Origin: Aquatica leii
Lineage: Eukaryota; Arthropoda; Insecta; Coleoptera; Lampyridae
Direction of reading: 5' to 3'
Length of the DNA: 64,000 bases
Assembly: GCA_035610365.1 (NCBI GenBank)
Contig: CM069435.1
Span: 90,057,389-90,121,388, forward strand
The translations under genes were made by a program, and so were the position numbers. This document shows, piece by piece, positions 11,521-24,399 of this stretch. Numbering within the stretch: the first letter of the stretch is position 1; each line of letters opens with the position of its first letter. The notes beneath the pieces are model-generated. The model had not been told where the DNA came from and did no database searches. It worked only from the letters and a program-made list of their open reading frames with translations.

Positions 11521-14500
11521 ATTTTTTAAACGTTGCTTAATTTAACAACACTTTCGTCATTTTTTTTGTGCGGATGGTACCATGTTATATACAGTTATAT
11601 AAAAAGCCAAAACATATGTACTGTAAAAAATGAGTACAAATTATTTTACTTTTCTGAATAGTAAAAGTGCTACTTATTTAGTTGTAAGTAGTACCGCATT
11701 GACTAGTACTAATACACTAAAATTAATAATTTTTGAAATCTGTGATTTTGAATTGCAAACATTTTTTTTTATAAGTAGTGAATGGTACTTTCTTCAAAAT
11801 GTTGAAAAACCACACGTTTTAAATCTAATTTTAACAGCAATAATCTTAAAAACGATTAAAACACTAACTAACAGTTTCTATACTGTTACAAATTTTTTGT
11901 TCTATATTTATAGAATTCTAAATTTAGCAAAGATGATCAATATTGATTCACCAACTTAACTTAAAAAAAATCAAAAGTAGTACTAAGTAATATTGTCTTA
12001 GATCTAGGAAATTTTACGTTTAATGCAATAAAACATATCCGAAAAAAAGTTAGAAGTAAAACAAAGTACTATTTTTTTAGTCCGTATCAATTTTTTATCA
12101 ATTTTAAAAATCATTGCGACAGTTTTTTTAAGTATCAGATACTGTTTTATAGATTTTTTTTAGTTTGCAATTGCAAAAAAATATTAAATTAGAGAACTAG
12201 CAGTACATTTATAGTACCACTTTTTTTTATTCATTTCATTGGAATCTTGGTACGACCTTGTTACGTTCCTCAAACTATTTTAATTCATATTTAAGAAAAG
12301 TACAGTGCAGATAGAATAAAACTAAACGTAATAGTACCCACTACTATTTAATATAAAAATGAAATCTGTTGTTTTTTTAGTATTAAAAATATAACGTGTT
12401 TATTTGCAAAAAAACACTTAATTAATGTTGTAGTAAGTGGTACTTGATCGTAACGTTTATTGAGTTTATTTCATATAGCTGAAACCCGGCTACGACACTA
12501 TTAAAGTACTTCAACAATAATTACTAATTTTAAAATTACATTGTCGTACATGTTTTACTAAAGTAAAATGAAAGCATGAATACAAATAAAAACTGGTACC
12601 AAGTGCTATTTTTAAACTCGAATGCATTATTTTGTTGTTTTTCAGCATTGCAAATTTACCATAGATATCAACTTAAAATGTGTTAGGTAGTACTTCTATC
12701 GTACTACTTTTTATCGTTCTTTATTTATCTCATGTATTTAAAATTTGGACACAACTTTATTATAAATAACTAACAAAATTCCAGGTTGTACCAAGTACTA
12801 TTTTTAAATCTGTTACTCAAGTTTTTTATTATTATACTAAAAATTTTAGATTTTTATAGCAAAAACAAACATTGTGAGTACTACTTTTGTCTTACTATTT
12901 TATTATACACTAAATACATGAAATTAAAGCCGTGTTGAGTAGTACTTCTATCGTACTATTTTAACTTATTGGTTCTTTAACAATAAGCGTTATTTTTAAA
13001 AATTAAATTTTAGTACCTATTCTATTAAACCAAATGCAAGCAGTAACAAAAATTAAAAGTAGTACCTAGCACTTTAGTACCAACCAAGGGTAATTTTTTA
13101 GAATCTAATGTTTGTTATTTTTTAATATTAACAATGTAAGACTTTTTATTGTTTATACCTATCAAATTAGAGACATGGCGAATGGTACTTTTATCGTACT
13201 ACTTTTACCAAAGAAAAATGCAAGTAGCAAGCATATTAATCTTTATTATTGAAAATGAAAGTTTTTTATCTAACAAAATAATGAAATCAAAAACGTGGTG
13301 AGTGATACCTTCATTGTACTAGTTTAATCTTTTGTTTTTCATTTATTTTAAGTACTACTTTATTAAGTTATTTTAGAGTAGAGATGCATTTTTTTATTTA
13401 ATTTGATAAAAATTGTGCGTAGTACCAAATAATATTTTTTAAACTAATCCACAAGTATGTTACTTTTTAGTATTAAAAATGTTTTTAAGCACAGAAATGA
13501 ACAAATTAAAAACAGAACGCGTGATACTTTAATCGCGTGATTTTAATGGTTTACTTTATATATTTGATGCCTGAGTACTTCTTTATTTAAAATGTTTCAA
13601 AAATACTGCAGATGGTACCATAAAGTACTATAGTTATATAGCGTAACAGGTACTATCAAAAAATTTGTAGAAATGATTTTGATTGTGTTATAATGTAAAC
13701 AGTAAAGGTGGCGCTTATTTAGTTAGTTGTAAGTAGTAACGCGTCACCAATGTAGTAAAATTAATATTTTCAGTTTTGAAATCCGTGATTATAAATTGTA
13801 AAAATTTAAAAATATTTACTAGTAGTGGATGGTACTTTTTTTGTGTTTTTTAAGTGCTAGTACTTTGTCGTACTACTGTTAAATGTTTAGTTTGTTTATT
13901 CTATATGGTTACTTGAGTACTAAGAAGTACTACTTCTTTGAATGTAATGCACAATTTTGATGTTTTTTAGTATAGAATTATTTTTAATTGCAAAAAATCT
14001 CAAACTAAAGACGTGGTATTTCTAACGTACTAGCAGCGACAAAAATTGAAAGGTTACTAAATACTGTTTTAAAAACATAGTGAGTGGTACTTTTATTGTA
14101 CTAACTTAAGCACTAATCTTTTAAGTTGAATTTTAGCACAGGTTTGACTAAGGTAGTACGGATACCATACTTTTATTCTAATTATTAATTTTGTTTGTTT
14201 TTAATTTTGAAAAATGTGGTGCGTAGTTCTTTTATTGTAAACATTATATGGGTTGTATAAGTAGTACTCCTATCGTAATACTTTAATCGTTTGTTTTTTA
14301 TTTATCTCATGTATTCAAATTTTGGGTACCACCTTATTAATTTATCTAAAAAAATATTATTTTTTAGATTTTAGTATATCTTTAAAAAAAACAAGATTTA
14401 AGCTTTGGCAAATACAACCAAGTACCGCTTTTCTTAAATCTGAAGCAAACATTTCTTATTAAAATGTAGTGTTTAAAATCACAAAAAGTATTTAATAAAT

Positions 14501-17500
14501 ATATATTGTTTAAAAATAAGTACTGATCTTTTAGTTTAATTTCAGTACGTACCTATTTTACAAAAACAAAATCCAAACAGTTACAAAAATTAGAAGCGAT
14601 AGAAAGTACTTCTTTTTTAAATCTAATGCATAATTTTGTTGTTTTTAAACCTTTAAAGACATGGCTAGTAGTATTTTTTTGTACGATCTTATCAAGCCGT
14701 CCAACAATAAGTACTATTTTTTTAATTTACATTATAGTACATATTCTATCAAACTAAATGCAAGTAGCGACAGAAATTAAAAGTAATTCCAAGTACTATT
14801 TTTCAGAATCTAATGCTCAAGTTTGACATTTTTTAGTATTAAAAATGTAGGTTTTTCAATCTACGAAAATCATTAAGTCAGGATCGTGAGTGGTGTTTTC
14901 AATGTACTATTTTAGTTGTTTGCTTTTTATTTGTTTTGAGTACTACTTTATTATGTTATCGCAGAATATATAATATTTTTTTTCTTTAATTTTGGTACAT
15001 ATTTTACTAAGCTAATGCGCACGCTTATTATTTTTTAAGATCAGAAATGTAAATACAGAAAACATAAAAAAAGGGCGGTACTGTTATTGCGCAACTTTAA
15101 TCAATTTTTGATTTACTTTATAAAATGTTTTAAAACAATGCAGGTAGTACTATAAGCTGCTACAGTTACCTATACATATAAAAAGTAAAAAAAAAGTACT
15201 GTTAAGACACAAATCATTTTTATCTTGTGACGTAAATAGTAAAATTAGTATTTTTCAGTTTTTAAAAATTTGAGATTTTCAATAGCAAAAGTTTTAAAAT
15301 TAATATTTAGTTGAAATCCTAAATTTACCAAAAAAGATTAATCATGGTTTCAACAAAAAAAATTTAAAAATATGTACATCGATTTATGAAATTTTGGTAC
15401 GATTATTATTACAATGTTTTAATGCAGTTGGAAAAATGTACCAAAATCAGAAGTAGCACCAAGTACTACTTTTTGTACGTAGCAAGCAATTTTAAATATC
15501 GTTGCGACGTTTTTAATATGAGATAATTTTTTTATTTTAAAATGTAGTTTTTAGTTGCACAAAATATTAAAATAGAAAACTAGTAGGCAGTACTTTTGTG
15601 GTAATACTTTATCTAATATTTTTGGAATCTTGGTACGACTTTCTTACTTTACCCATATTAAATCATTTTTTGGTTCAATTTAATGCATATGTTAGGAAAC
15701 CACAGTGCAAACTGCAATAACAATTAGATGTAGTACCAAAGTACTGTTTTTTTAAGATCAGATTAACAAATTTGTTATTTTTTAGTATAAAAAATGTAAG
15801 ATTTGTAATTACAAGAAACATCTAATTACTCTGGTAGTAAAGGGTACTTTATCGTAGTACTGTTAACCGTTTATTTCGTTTATTCCGTATAGTTTAAACC
15901 TGGGTACGACACTATCCAATTATCTAAAAATAAGTACCAATTTGTTAATTGAAATTTAGTACATATTTTAAAGGCGGTAAAAGTACTACTTTTTTTAACT
16001 TAATGCCCAATTTTACATGTACACACAAATTTATGTAGCGACAAAAATTTAAAGATAGTAGTGTTTTTAATTACACCGATTTAGTTTGTTATTGCAAAAA
16101 AATCAAACTAAAAAAATACTAACTTAAGCACTAACTTTTTTGGTTTATGTTTTTTTCATGTTTTACTAAAGGAAACTGTAAGTCTTGAAAAAAAATAATA
16201 AAAGTAGTACCAAGTACTACTTTTTTAAATTCGAATGCATATTTTTTTAGTATTAAAAAATTAATGTTTTTAATAGCAAAAAACATCAAATTAAAGGCGT
16301 AGCGAGTAGTACTTTTATTGTATTATTTTAATCATTTGTTTACCATTTAGTTCTTCAACAATTATTTCTTAAAATGAAAGTTTAGTAGATATTCTACCAA
16401 ATTAAATGCAAACAGTGACAAACAAATAAGGTAGTACCAAACACCATATTTTTACTATGTCAATATTTTATCAAAGCAAAATGTAAGCAGCGAAAAAAAT
16501 TAAAAGATTACTAAATTTTGTTTTAAAAACATAGTCCGTAAGTGGTACTTTTATTGTACCAACTTAAGCACTAATCTTTTATGTTAAATTTTAGAACACG
16601 TTTGACTAAAGGAACGTGCAAGCATTTAAAGAAGTAGTACGGATACAATTTGTTTAAATCTAATGGTTAATTTTGTTTGTTTTTAATTTTGAAAACTCAA
16701 TGTGGTGCATGTTCCTTTTATTGTACATTTTTAATCACAGGCATATAATCAAACCGGGGTGTGTAGTACTTCTATCGTACTATCGTCTGTTTTTTATTTG
16801 TCTCGTGTATTTAAATTTTGTGTACTACTTTATTAATCTATCTATCTAAATTCTATCTAAAAACAAAAACTCAAGCAGTGACAAATACCACCAAGTACCG
16901 CTTTTCTTAAACCTGAAGCAAAAATTTATTATTTTTTAATGTTAAAATGTAGGGTTTAAAATTAAAAAAAATTGAATAAAAGTAGTAGTCAGTGGTGCTT
17001 ATCGTACTACTTTTAAATGTTTATTTTTTCATTTTTTTCATACAGTTCAGGTTTGGGTACGACTATATATTGTCTAAAAATAAGCATTGATTTGTTAGAT
17101 TAATTCCAGTACGTATTTTACAAAAACAAAATGCAAATAGCTGCAAGAATTAGAAGCGGTAGAACTACTACTTTTTAAAATCTAAAGCATAATTTTGTTG
17201 TTTTCAAGTGTTTTAAACCTTTAAAAGCATTATGTTAAGACGTGATGAGTAGTACTTTTTTTGTATGATCTTATCAAGTTGTCCAACAATAAGTACTATT
17301 TTTTTTAAATTACATTTTAGTACATATTTTACCAAACTACATGCATGTAGCGACAGAAATTAAAGGTAGTACCAAAAGCTATTGTTCAGAATCTAATGCT
17401 CGAGTTTTAAATTTTTTAGTATTAAAAACGTAGATTTTTTAATCTATGAAAATCATTAAGTCAAGAACGTGGTGAGTGGTACTTTTATTGTACTATATTA

Positions 17501-19610
17501 ATTGTTTGCTTTTTATTTGTTTGGAGTACTACTTCATTAAATTATTGGAGAAAAATAGGTACTATAGTTATACATATAAAAAATTAAAAACAGTACTGTT
17601 AAAAAATGGTACAAAACATTTGAATTGTCTTACGATGTAATTAGTAATTAGTATTCTAAGTTCTAAAACTATCACTGAAATTTTAAATTTACCAAAAAAA
17701 TTAGTCATGGTTTCAGCAAAAGAAAATTAACAAAAATAGTATTAGTACATTATTCGATTTAGGAAATTTCGCTACGACGTTATATAATGTTATCCAGCAA
17801 TTATTATTACAATGTTTTAATTATGTTTAATGCAGTTGGAAAAACACACTAAAATCAGAAGTAGCACCAAGTACTACTTTTTTTGTACGTAGCCAAGTTT
17901 TACCAATTTTTTATTATGAGATACTTTTTTAGTTTTAAAATGTAGTTTTTAGTTGCACGAAATATTAAAATAGAGAACTAGTAGGCAGTACTTTCATCCT
18001 ACTACTTTATTTAATATTCTGGAAATCTTGGTACGACTTTGTTACTTTATCCAAAATAAATCATTTTATTTGTTCATTTTTATTGAATATTTTAGGAAAC
18101 TACAGTAAAAACCGCAATATTAAATACACATAGTACCAGGTACTAAATTTACAAATATAAAAATTAGAAATTTGTTATTTTTTAGTATTAAAAATGTAAA
18201 GTTTTTATTTGCAAAAAACATCTAACTAATCTGGTAGTAAGTGGTACTTTATCGTAGTACTGTTAAACGTTGGTTTCGTCTATTCTGTTGAAACTCGAGT
18301 ACAACACTATTAAATTATCTAAAAATAAGCACCAATATGTTATTTAAAATTTGGTACATATTTAAAGGTAAAAGTACTACTTTTTTTAACCTACTCCTCA
18401 ATTCCACATACATACAAAGTCATCTAGCAACAAAAATTTAAAGAGAACGTCTTTAATTACACCAATTAAGTTTTTTATTGCAAAAAAATCAAACTAAAAC
18501 TAACTTAAACACTAACCTTTTCGGTTAAATTTTATTTCATGTTTAACTAAAGAAAACTGTAAGTTTTGAAAAAAAAGTAGTGTACCTGGTAGTACTACTT
18601 TTTTTTTAATTTAATGCATATTTTTTAGTGTTGAGAAATTAATGGTTTTAATAAAAAAAAAACATAAAATTACAGACGTAGCAAGTAGTACTTTTATTGT
18701 ATTATTTTAACCATTTGTTTACCATGTAGTTCTACAACAATAAGCATTATTTTTTTAAATTAAATTTTAGTACCTATTCTACCAAACTAAATACAAACAG
18801 TGATAAAAATTAGAAGTAGTAGGTACCAAGTTCTATTTTTTTTACTATGTAGGTACATATTTTTCAAAGCAAGTGGTTACAAATATTAAAGGTAAGCTGA
18901 GCATTATTTTTTTGAATCTAACCCACAAGCATATAATTTTTGGTGTAAGTATTTCAATCTAAGAAAAAGAATTGAGTGAAGAAGGCAATGTGTAGTACTA
19001 CATATTTTAATCGTTTGTTTTTTATTTATTTTATATATTTAAAATCTGGGTACTACTTTCTTAAGGTATAACCATTGATTTTTCTTAAAAATGTAGTTTT
19101 AAACGGCAGAAAACATCTAATTCAAACGCGACGAGTGGTACTTTTATCATGTTACCTTAATAGCTTTTTACTTAGTTTATAGTATATTTGAAAGCTAAGT
19201 ACTACTTTATGTAATAAAACGTTTTTAAATTAAACTTTAATACGCATTTTAATTACAAAAAGTGTTAAAAATTAGATTAATATAAGATTTGTAACGATAA
19301 AAGATATATTTAATTTAACAGTAAGTGGTACTTTGCCGTATTTCTTTTGAACGCTTCTTTCAATTTTTATAAAATTCAAACTCGACTTACAAGTATAAGT
19401 TATATAAAAATAAACACTAATTTAGAGTTGAAAATGTAATCGTGATGACATAGAGGGTAGTACTTTTATCGTACTACCTTAAACGTTTTGCTACTTTAAC
19501 TTTGAATTTTGCGAAATTTTTGAATTGCTTAGTACCTACTAAAAATGTAGTGTTTTTATTGCAAATATTAAAAGAAAGACGCAATGAGTGGTACCTTGAT
19601 GGTACTTTTT
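11521..19610. repeat. Tandem array C, GTAC-rich, with 2-3.4 kb higher-order units
   Basis: For 8 kb the sequence is built from diverged copies of phrases such as GTGGTACTTTTATCGTACTA and AAGTAGTACCAAGTACTA, separated by A/T-rich spacers, at roughly 100-250 bp intervals. Long blocks recur. The block with ACTTAAGCACTAATCTTTTA is at about 14100 and 16560. The block with TCCAACAATAAGTACTATTT is at about 14700 and 17285. The block with AATGCAGTTGGAAAAA is at about 15420 and 17830. Related GGTAGTAA...GTACTT blocks are at about 12430, 15835 and 18235. Shifts of about 2.4-2.6 kb and 3.4 kb show higher-order duplication. No coding region is credible inside it; the short frames present arise from the repeat. 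Confidence 0.85.
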
Positions 19611-21480
19611 CATTGCTTCTGTTTTTTACTTATTTTATATAAGTATTTAGTTTCAAAATAGTAACGGTTAGAACATTTTTTGCTACTGAAGACGGTATTT
19701 AAATTATTATTAATCAATTGTTGGTGGTACCACGTAGACGAGGTAAATTTTTTGATGTTGACTCGTTTACACAAATAAGTATAATCACAACGGACCACAC
19801 ATTCGTACATTGAGCGACATCGACAAAAACTTAATTGATCGCTTAGGTTTTAGAATTATTGAAGACATGAAGATGTTAACAAAAAGTTGTCCGTTTAATT
19901 GTTGCGTGCATTTGGCGGTAGGCGTGGCCGAAAACAACCCGGATTGGTTACGCAATTGACAAGTCTTGACGGTTAAGGCATTTCATGAATTGCACGCTTG
20001 AATTTCAAACATCCAAGTAGCCATTGCTCGAATTGTTCTTTGTTTTTAATTGTGCGAAGTGATATATAGCAAATGCCGGACACCGAACAATGCTACCAAC
20101 TACAAAAGATGCGGGAGAAAATATTTTTTACTGCATTGTATTATTAGAAAAGTAATTGCCGAAGCCGCGTAATTTATTGACGCGACCCGGTATTGTACGC
20201 TACGTGTTTTAATTTCGAAATTAATTACTTAATTACGTAATTGTCGACCGCACTAAAAGACGGGTTCCGACAAATCGACAATTTTCGGCAGTTGCGCTAT
20301 TCTCTGATAGATGCTGCTGCTGTTCATTCAAATTTTTATTCACGGCTTGTTCCAATTTATTACTTAATTTTAAAACAGTGGAAGCGTTTGTTTTTTTTTT
20401 CTATTGTGGTCACGGCCTACTGCGTGACGTTGCTCATCTCGGTGCAGTCGTGTAGTTTTCAGTAATTTCAGTGCAAAATGAATTGAAAATCGTCTTTATT
20501 TGTGTGGAATAAATTGTGTTGAATAATAATCAGCGGTTGATCTCTTTTTAATGGCCGCAAAAGCAATTTCCGCTATTTACAATTACTTCGAGAAGCGAAT
20601 GTACTCGCGCTGACGTGCACACACGTGGACAGGACCTCAAATTAATGATAACTCACGCGATTTCCCATTTTGGTTAAAATCGAAATAGCGCTCCTCTTCT
20701 TGGCCATCGTCGTCGTTATCGCGCCGTCGCTGTCTACGGTTCAGGTGGTTTTATTTCATGTCATTAGTACTAAAGACGTACATTTCCGTTCTTGTAGCAG
20801 CTCCAACTCGCAACGACTTTAACCAGACGAATTTCTTCGCGGTAATGATGATTATACTTCGAGATCGGCCACAAAAGAATTTCTTGATTACCCCATCCGC
20901 TCCGGACCGACGATCGAATTGTAAATCATCGTCGAAAAAGGTTTTAAATGTTACACATTTTTTACGTCGTCGAGAAACCGTTAGAAATTCTTCGGAGATG
21001 CTTTTGCGATCTTCCTGGAAGAACCAGTAGCGAAATTCGTTTGTCGACGGACAACATCAAAAAGATTCGATTCGATCGGCATCGCAGAGCAAAGCTACCC
21101 AAAAAAACAATAGATCGAATTAAATTAATTAGTTGGCGTAATTTTTGGAACCGATTCTAGATTCGCGAATACCAATGCGTACTTAGATTTGATTAGTTTT
21201 TCTAGTTACGGCGTTACATTCTTTTACAAATACCAGTTTGTCAATTACTTGTAATCAAGGAAGCGGGTTTTACGGCTTTTAGGTTTTAATGTGCTGGAGA
21301 TTTTCGCAAATGCGACGTTGCCGTAATCGCATTAACATCGAGATTGTCACCGGTTTTAATTAGACTGTGACCTCACGGTGTTAAAGTTTATTAACCTAAG
21401 CTGCATAGTGCATGCAGTAAGGGTAGCGGTGCTGCTATTTACAGTCGTTTTACCATTACTTAGTTTTAAGCTCTGTTATT
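19611..21480. other. Single-copy intergenic stretch, no gene recognised
   Basis: The repeat phrases stop and composition becomes more balanced, with CpG-rich patches (for example 20690-20740). Plus-strand frames of 70-90 codons exist at 20241-20465, 20758-21030 and 20948-21160. None resembles a known protein, and two overlap each other, so I do not call them genes. It may hold regulatory DNA. Confidence 0.4.
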
Positions 21481-22080
21481 GAGACACAGTGACAGCTAAT
21501 TTAAATAAGCTAGTATTTTGAAAAATGCAAAAACAGTGTTGCAAATTTTTGGTAACAAGTTATTTTTTTGATTAAATCTAATTATTAAAAATTCAGTGTT
21601 GCAGTGTTTATGAAAATCTAATTATAACTGCAAAAAAACAGTGTTGCCAGATTGGCAAATTTTGTTTTTAGTGTAACAACTCACACTTGCTGTTTATCTT
21701 TATTTATTTAGTTACTTCGAAAATTAGTTTGTAAAATTAAGCACATATACGATGTTGCTGGATTGTAGTTTGTAATTTGTTCTGAATCACTAAATAAAAA
21801 GACTTGTTTATGTAGATAAAAAACAACGTTGACATTTATTTGGTTTTTTCTATAATTATAGGAACGAGAATGCAATGTTGCCAAATGCATATATTTTGTT
21901 TAACAGAAAGAAACAACGCCAACATTGTATTTATTTTTATTTTAATATTAAAGTTTCTTTTACAATATTAAACAGAAATGTGATACCGCAAAATCACTAA
22001 ATCTAAAGAAATCTGTATAAAAAAAGTACAAACACAGTGTTGCCAAAAACAAAAGACTTTTAATACAAAAAAATCGAATA
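21480..22080. repeat. Small array D with CAGTGTTGCCA motif
   Basis: CAGTGTTGC occurs at 21534, 21594, 21639 and 22034. Weaker copies (GATGTTGCTGG, CAACGTTGAC, CAATGTTGCCAAA) are near 21751, 21829 and 21872. Between them lie A/T-rich spacers with AAATCTAATTAT. It is a short, decayed tandem family. No gene is seen. Confidence 0.5.
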
Positions 22081-22261
22081 GGCCATGTTTTACGTTTACG
22101 TTATTGTTTAAACATTCGCGACCACTTCGATTTCGAAGCACAAAGTACGAAAATAATCGTACATTATATTAATTAACAATTGCAAAAAAAATCGAACAAA
22201 ATATTTATATTTACAATAAATTTATCTACACGTGTCGTTCACTTTCCGTTATCAAAAAACA

Positions 22262-22340
22262 TTATCTGGACCCCTGTTCGACTTGAACCGTGTTTCCTAA
22301 ACGATTAATGCGCGGTCGCTCCACTCTGCTAAAACTTTCG
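22262..22340 (-). pseudogene. tRNA-like relic (A box and B box, degenerate)
   Basis: On the minus strand TAGCAGAGTGGAGC matches the internal A box (TRGCNNAGYNGG with one mismatch). About 30 bases later GGTTCAAGTCG resembles the B box (GGTTCRANYCC) with a final mismatch. Box spacing fits a tRNA. The T-stem and anticodon stem pair poorly, and an anticodon cannot be assigned safely, so this is a tRNA pseudogene or the head of a tRNA-derived SINE and not a working tRNA. A covariance-model scan would decide. Confidence 0.3.
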
Positions 22341-22639
22341 ATGGCTTAATTACAATTATTTTTGCACTTTTAATTCAAAATTAAATTGTTTTATTAAAAA
22401 GATTTTGTTTAATTTTTATCAGTTGGAACTTCCCAATTGAGAAACCATATAAACAAAATGCAATTATTTGTTTTTTTAATTGGATCGATAAACATTATTT
22501 TTCTTATCTAACATTGACACGCGCTTGTCTTAGAGTCAAAAGTCTTTTTCATACACAAACAATTTAACGTTTTTTCCTTCTCGTCGCAATGAGCACTTGA
22601 TGACGTAATTACATAATTTTATCATATCGAAGGAGTTTG

Positions 22640-23160
22640 CGGTTAGATTAGGTACGCTCAAAACACAAAAACAACGTCGGTTCTATTACCGTTTTTATTG
22701 CATATTAATTGTTTCTTAGAAGAATATAGTATTGAGTAACCGGTTTTAGTTATTATAATCCTTTGGGGATTTACACTTTTACAAAACCATATAACTGGTT
22801 TAATTAGCTTTCAATAATTAAGTGTTGAATTAACCGGTTATTGTTATTACTTTTATAAACCGGTTTCGGTTATACCTACTACGAAAAAGTCTAATAATGA
22901 TTAACTGGTTAGTAACAAAATCTGTTTTAGCTAATTAAATATTTTTGGGTTTATAACCGGTTCTGAGATTTTAGTTTGTTTTTATTTTCAGTTCTTGCGT
23001 TTGACAATAACAAATTCTTGTAGTAAAGTTATTTGTAACCGGTTTCAATAAACATTGTTTGTGCAAGTGTGTAAGACATTTTATCTTGCATAATTACACA
23101 CATGTCTCGTTTCATGTCCATCGTAATTGTTTAAACTGTTTATGAAAACAGGTTATTTGC
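22640..23160. repeat. Small cluster of AACCGGTT repeats
   Basis: AACCGGTT or AACTGGTT occurs near 22738, 22793, 22832, 22857, 22903, 22956 and 23037, often followed by TTAGTTATTA. The motif and its surroundings resemble the larger arrays at 24400-26110 and 36780-39180. Spacing here is shorter (about 35-80 bp). No gene is seen. Confidence 0.6.
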
Positions 23161-23270
23161 AAGTAGATTTTTTACCGCGAGTTGTTTTATTCAAATAAAA
23201 GGTGTAAACATCATAGCCGGTCGTGAATAATAATAATAAACTGTTTTCATAGACTACTACAAATTGACGT

Positions 23271-23296
23271 GGTTACTACTACTACTACTACTACAG
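23271..23296. repeat. TAC trinucleotide microsatellite
   Basis: Seven to eight tandem TAC units in a row within single-copy sequence. Confidence 0.8.
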
Positions 23297-23607
23297 ATTT
23301 TTTGGGTAAAAACAAAAGACTCTTTGATTTTTTTTCCTAAAATAACTCGAGGTCGACCGTTTGGTTGATTGCATTTGACCCGGTTCGTTGGTACCACAAT
23401 TATCTTGTTTCCGTAAGTAGTAAGGAGTGTTAGGTTTGGGTTATCAAAAAAAATATGAAAAACAAGCGTACACGTGCCGGCCTTAAAGATTTGTATACAC
23501 ATTATGTCATCAAAACAATTGAAAATCGCGGAACATTTTGAAAACGACGAAAATAAACAGAAAAGGCGAAACCCGCCACAAAGACGCTGGCGCCGGTCCA
23601 TTTGTCA

Positions 23608-23630
23608 TGACGTCACGCTGTCACTTCCGG
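23608..23630. promoter_or_regulatory. CRE palindrome plus ETS-like core
   Basis: TGACGTCA at 23608-23615 is the full CREB/ATF palindrome, and ACTTCCGG at 23623-23630 is an ETS-type core, both in a CpG-rich patch. The two sites close together in otherwise AT-rich DNA suggest a regulatory element. This is inference from motif knowledge only. Confidence 0.3.
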
Positions 23631-24399
23631 AATAGAATCGGTCCCTATCCCAGTCCACCGAGAGTAACTATCTGTAACATCATCTATTGCTAATGTACAT
23701 CTCATCCTGATATTTTTCTTAATGTCGTGTGTGCCTTTTTTCGTTACCAAACGGAGAGAGAGAAAAACATTATAAAATGCGCTCTTTTGTCCCCGGCGCT
23801 CATTAATTACAATCGCAATGGTATTGTTAACGAGATTACCGTACTCTGTAGATAAATTTATGTAAGAATCGATTAATACTCGAAAAAAAAGCATCGAAAA
23901 CAATTGACATTTCATGATAATCCTTGGCCTTCTAGATTTCAATCCGGTTATTTTTTTTCTGCGGAATTGTTAAGCTGATCGAATCGTAATATTCTTTAAA
24001 AGAACTAAGCAAAAATTGACAGACCTTCGATTTGTTCAGGGCTTACTTTGACCTTTACAAAGTTTCTTGATTTTATTTATATAATTAATTGGTTGTTTTG
24101 TTTAATATCGGTAAACTGTTGATTTCTATAGTTTGATTAAATCATGTTCCATATTAATCAGCATTTTATATAAGTTTCGAATAAGATTTAAATTGCAAAA
24201 CATTTTACAATCTGAGATTCGATTAATTAAATTGATTCGGTTATTTATTATTGGTTGAGGGCGATTAATTTCTATAGCTTGACTCTTACTCAAATTTTCT
24301 TTGAGTTTTAAAAAAAATTTAAATAACAAAACAACTAATTCGGATAACAATTATTGTGTATAGCGATTTGGTTTTTGTATTAAATGATTCTGTTGCTTA

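Larger units (their letters stand above)
23250..24000. other. Single-copy stretch with CpG patch, no gene recognised
   Basis: Two minus-strand frames of 114 and 109 codons (23257-23601, 23613-23942) lie here. They show no recognisable domain and are cysteine/serine-rich in an erratic way, so they are not called as genes. A CpG-rich patch at 23570-23650 contains a full cAMP-response-type palindrome and an ETS-like core. Confidence 0.35.

Noticed and set aside
20758..21160. Overlapping plus-strand frames of 90 and 70 codons
   Set aside because: They overlap in different frames and have no domain or splice support.
23257..23942. Minus-strand frames of 114 and 109 codons as one gene
   Set aside because: No domain and irregular composition; the first crosses a TAC microsatellite.
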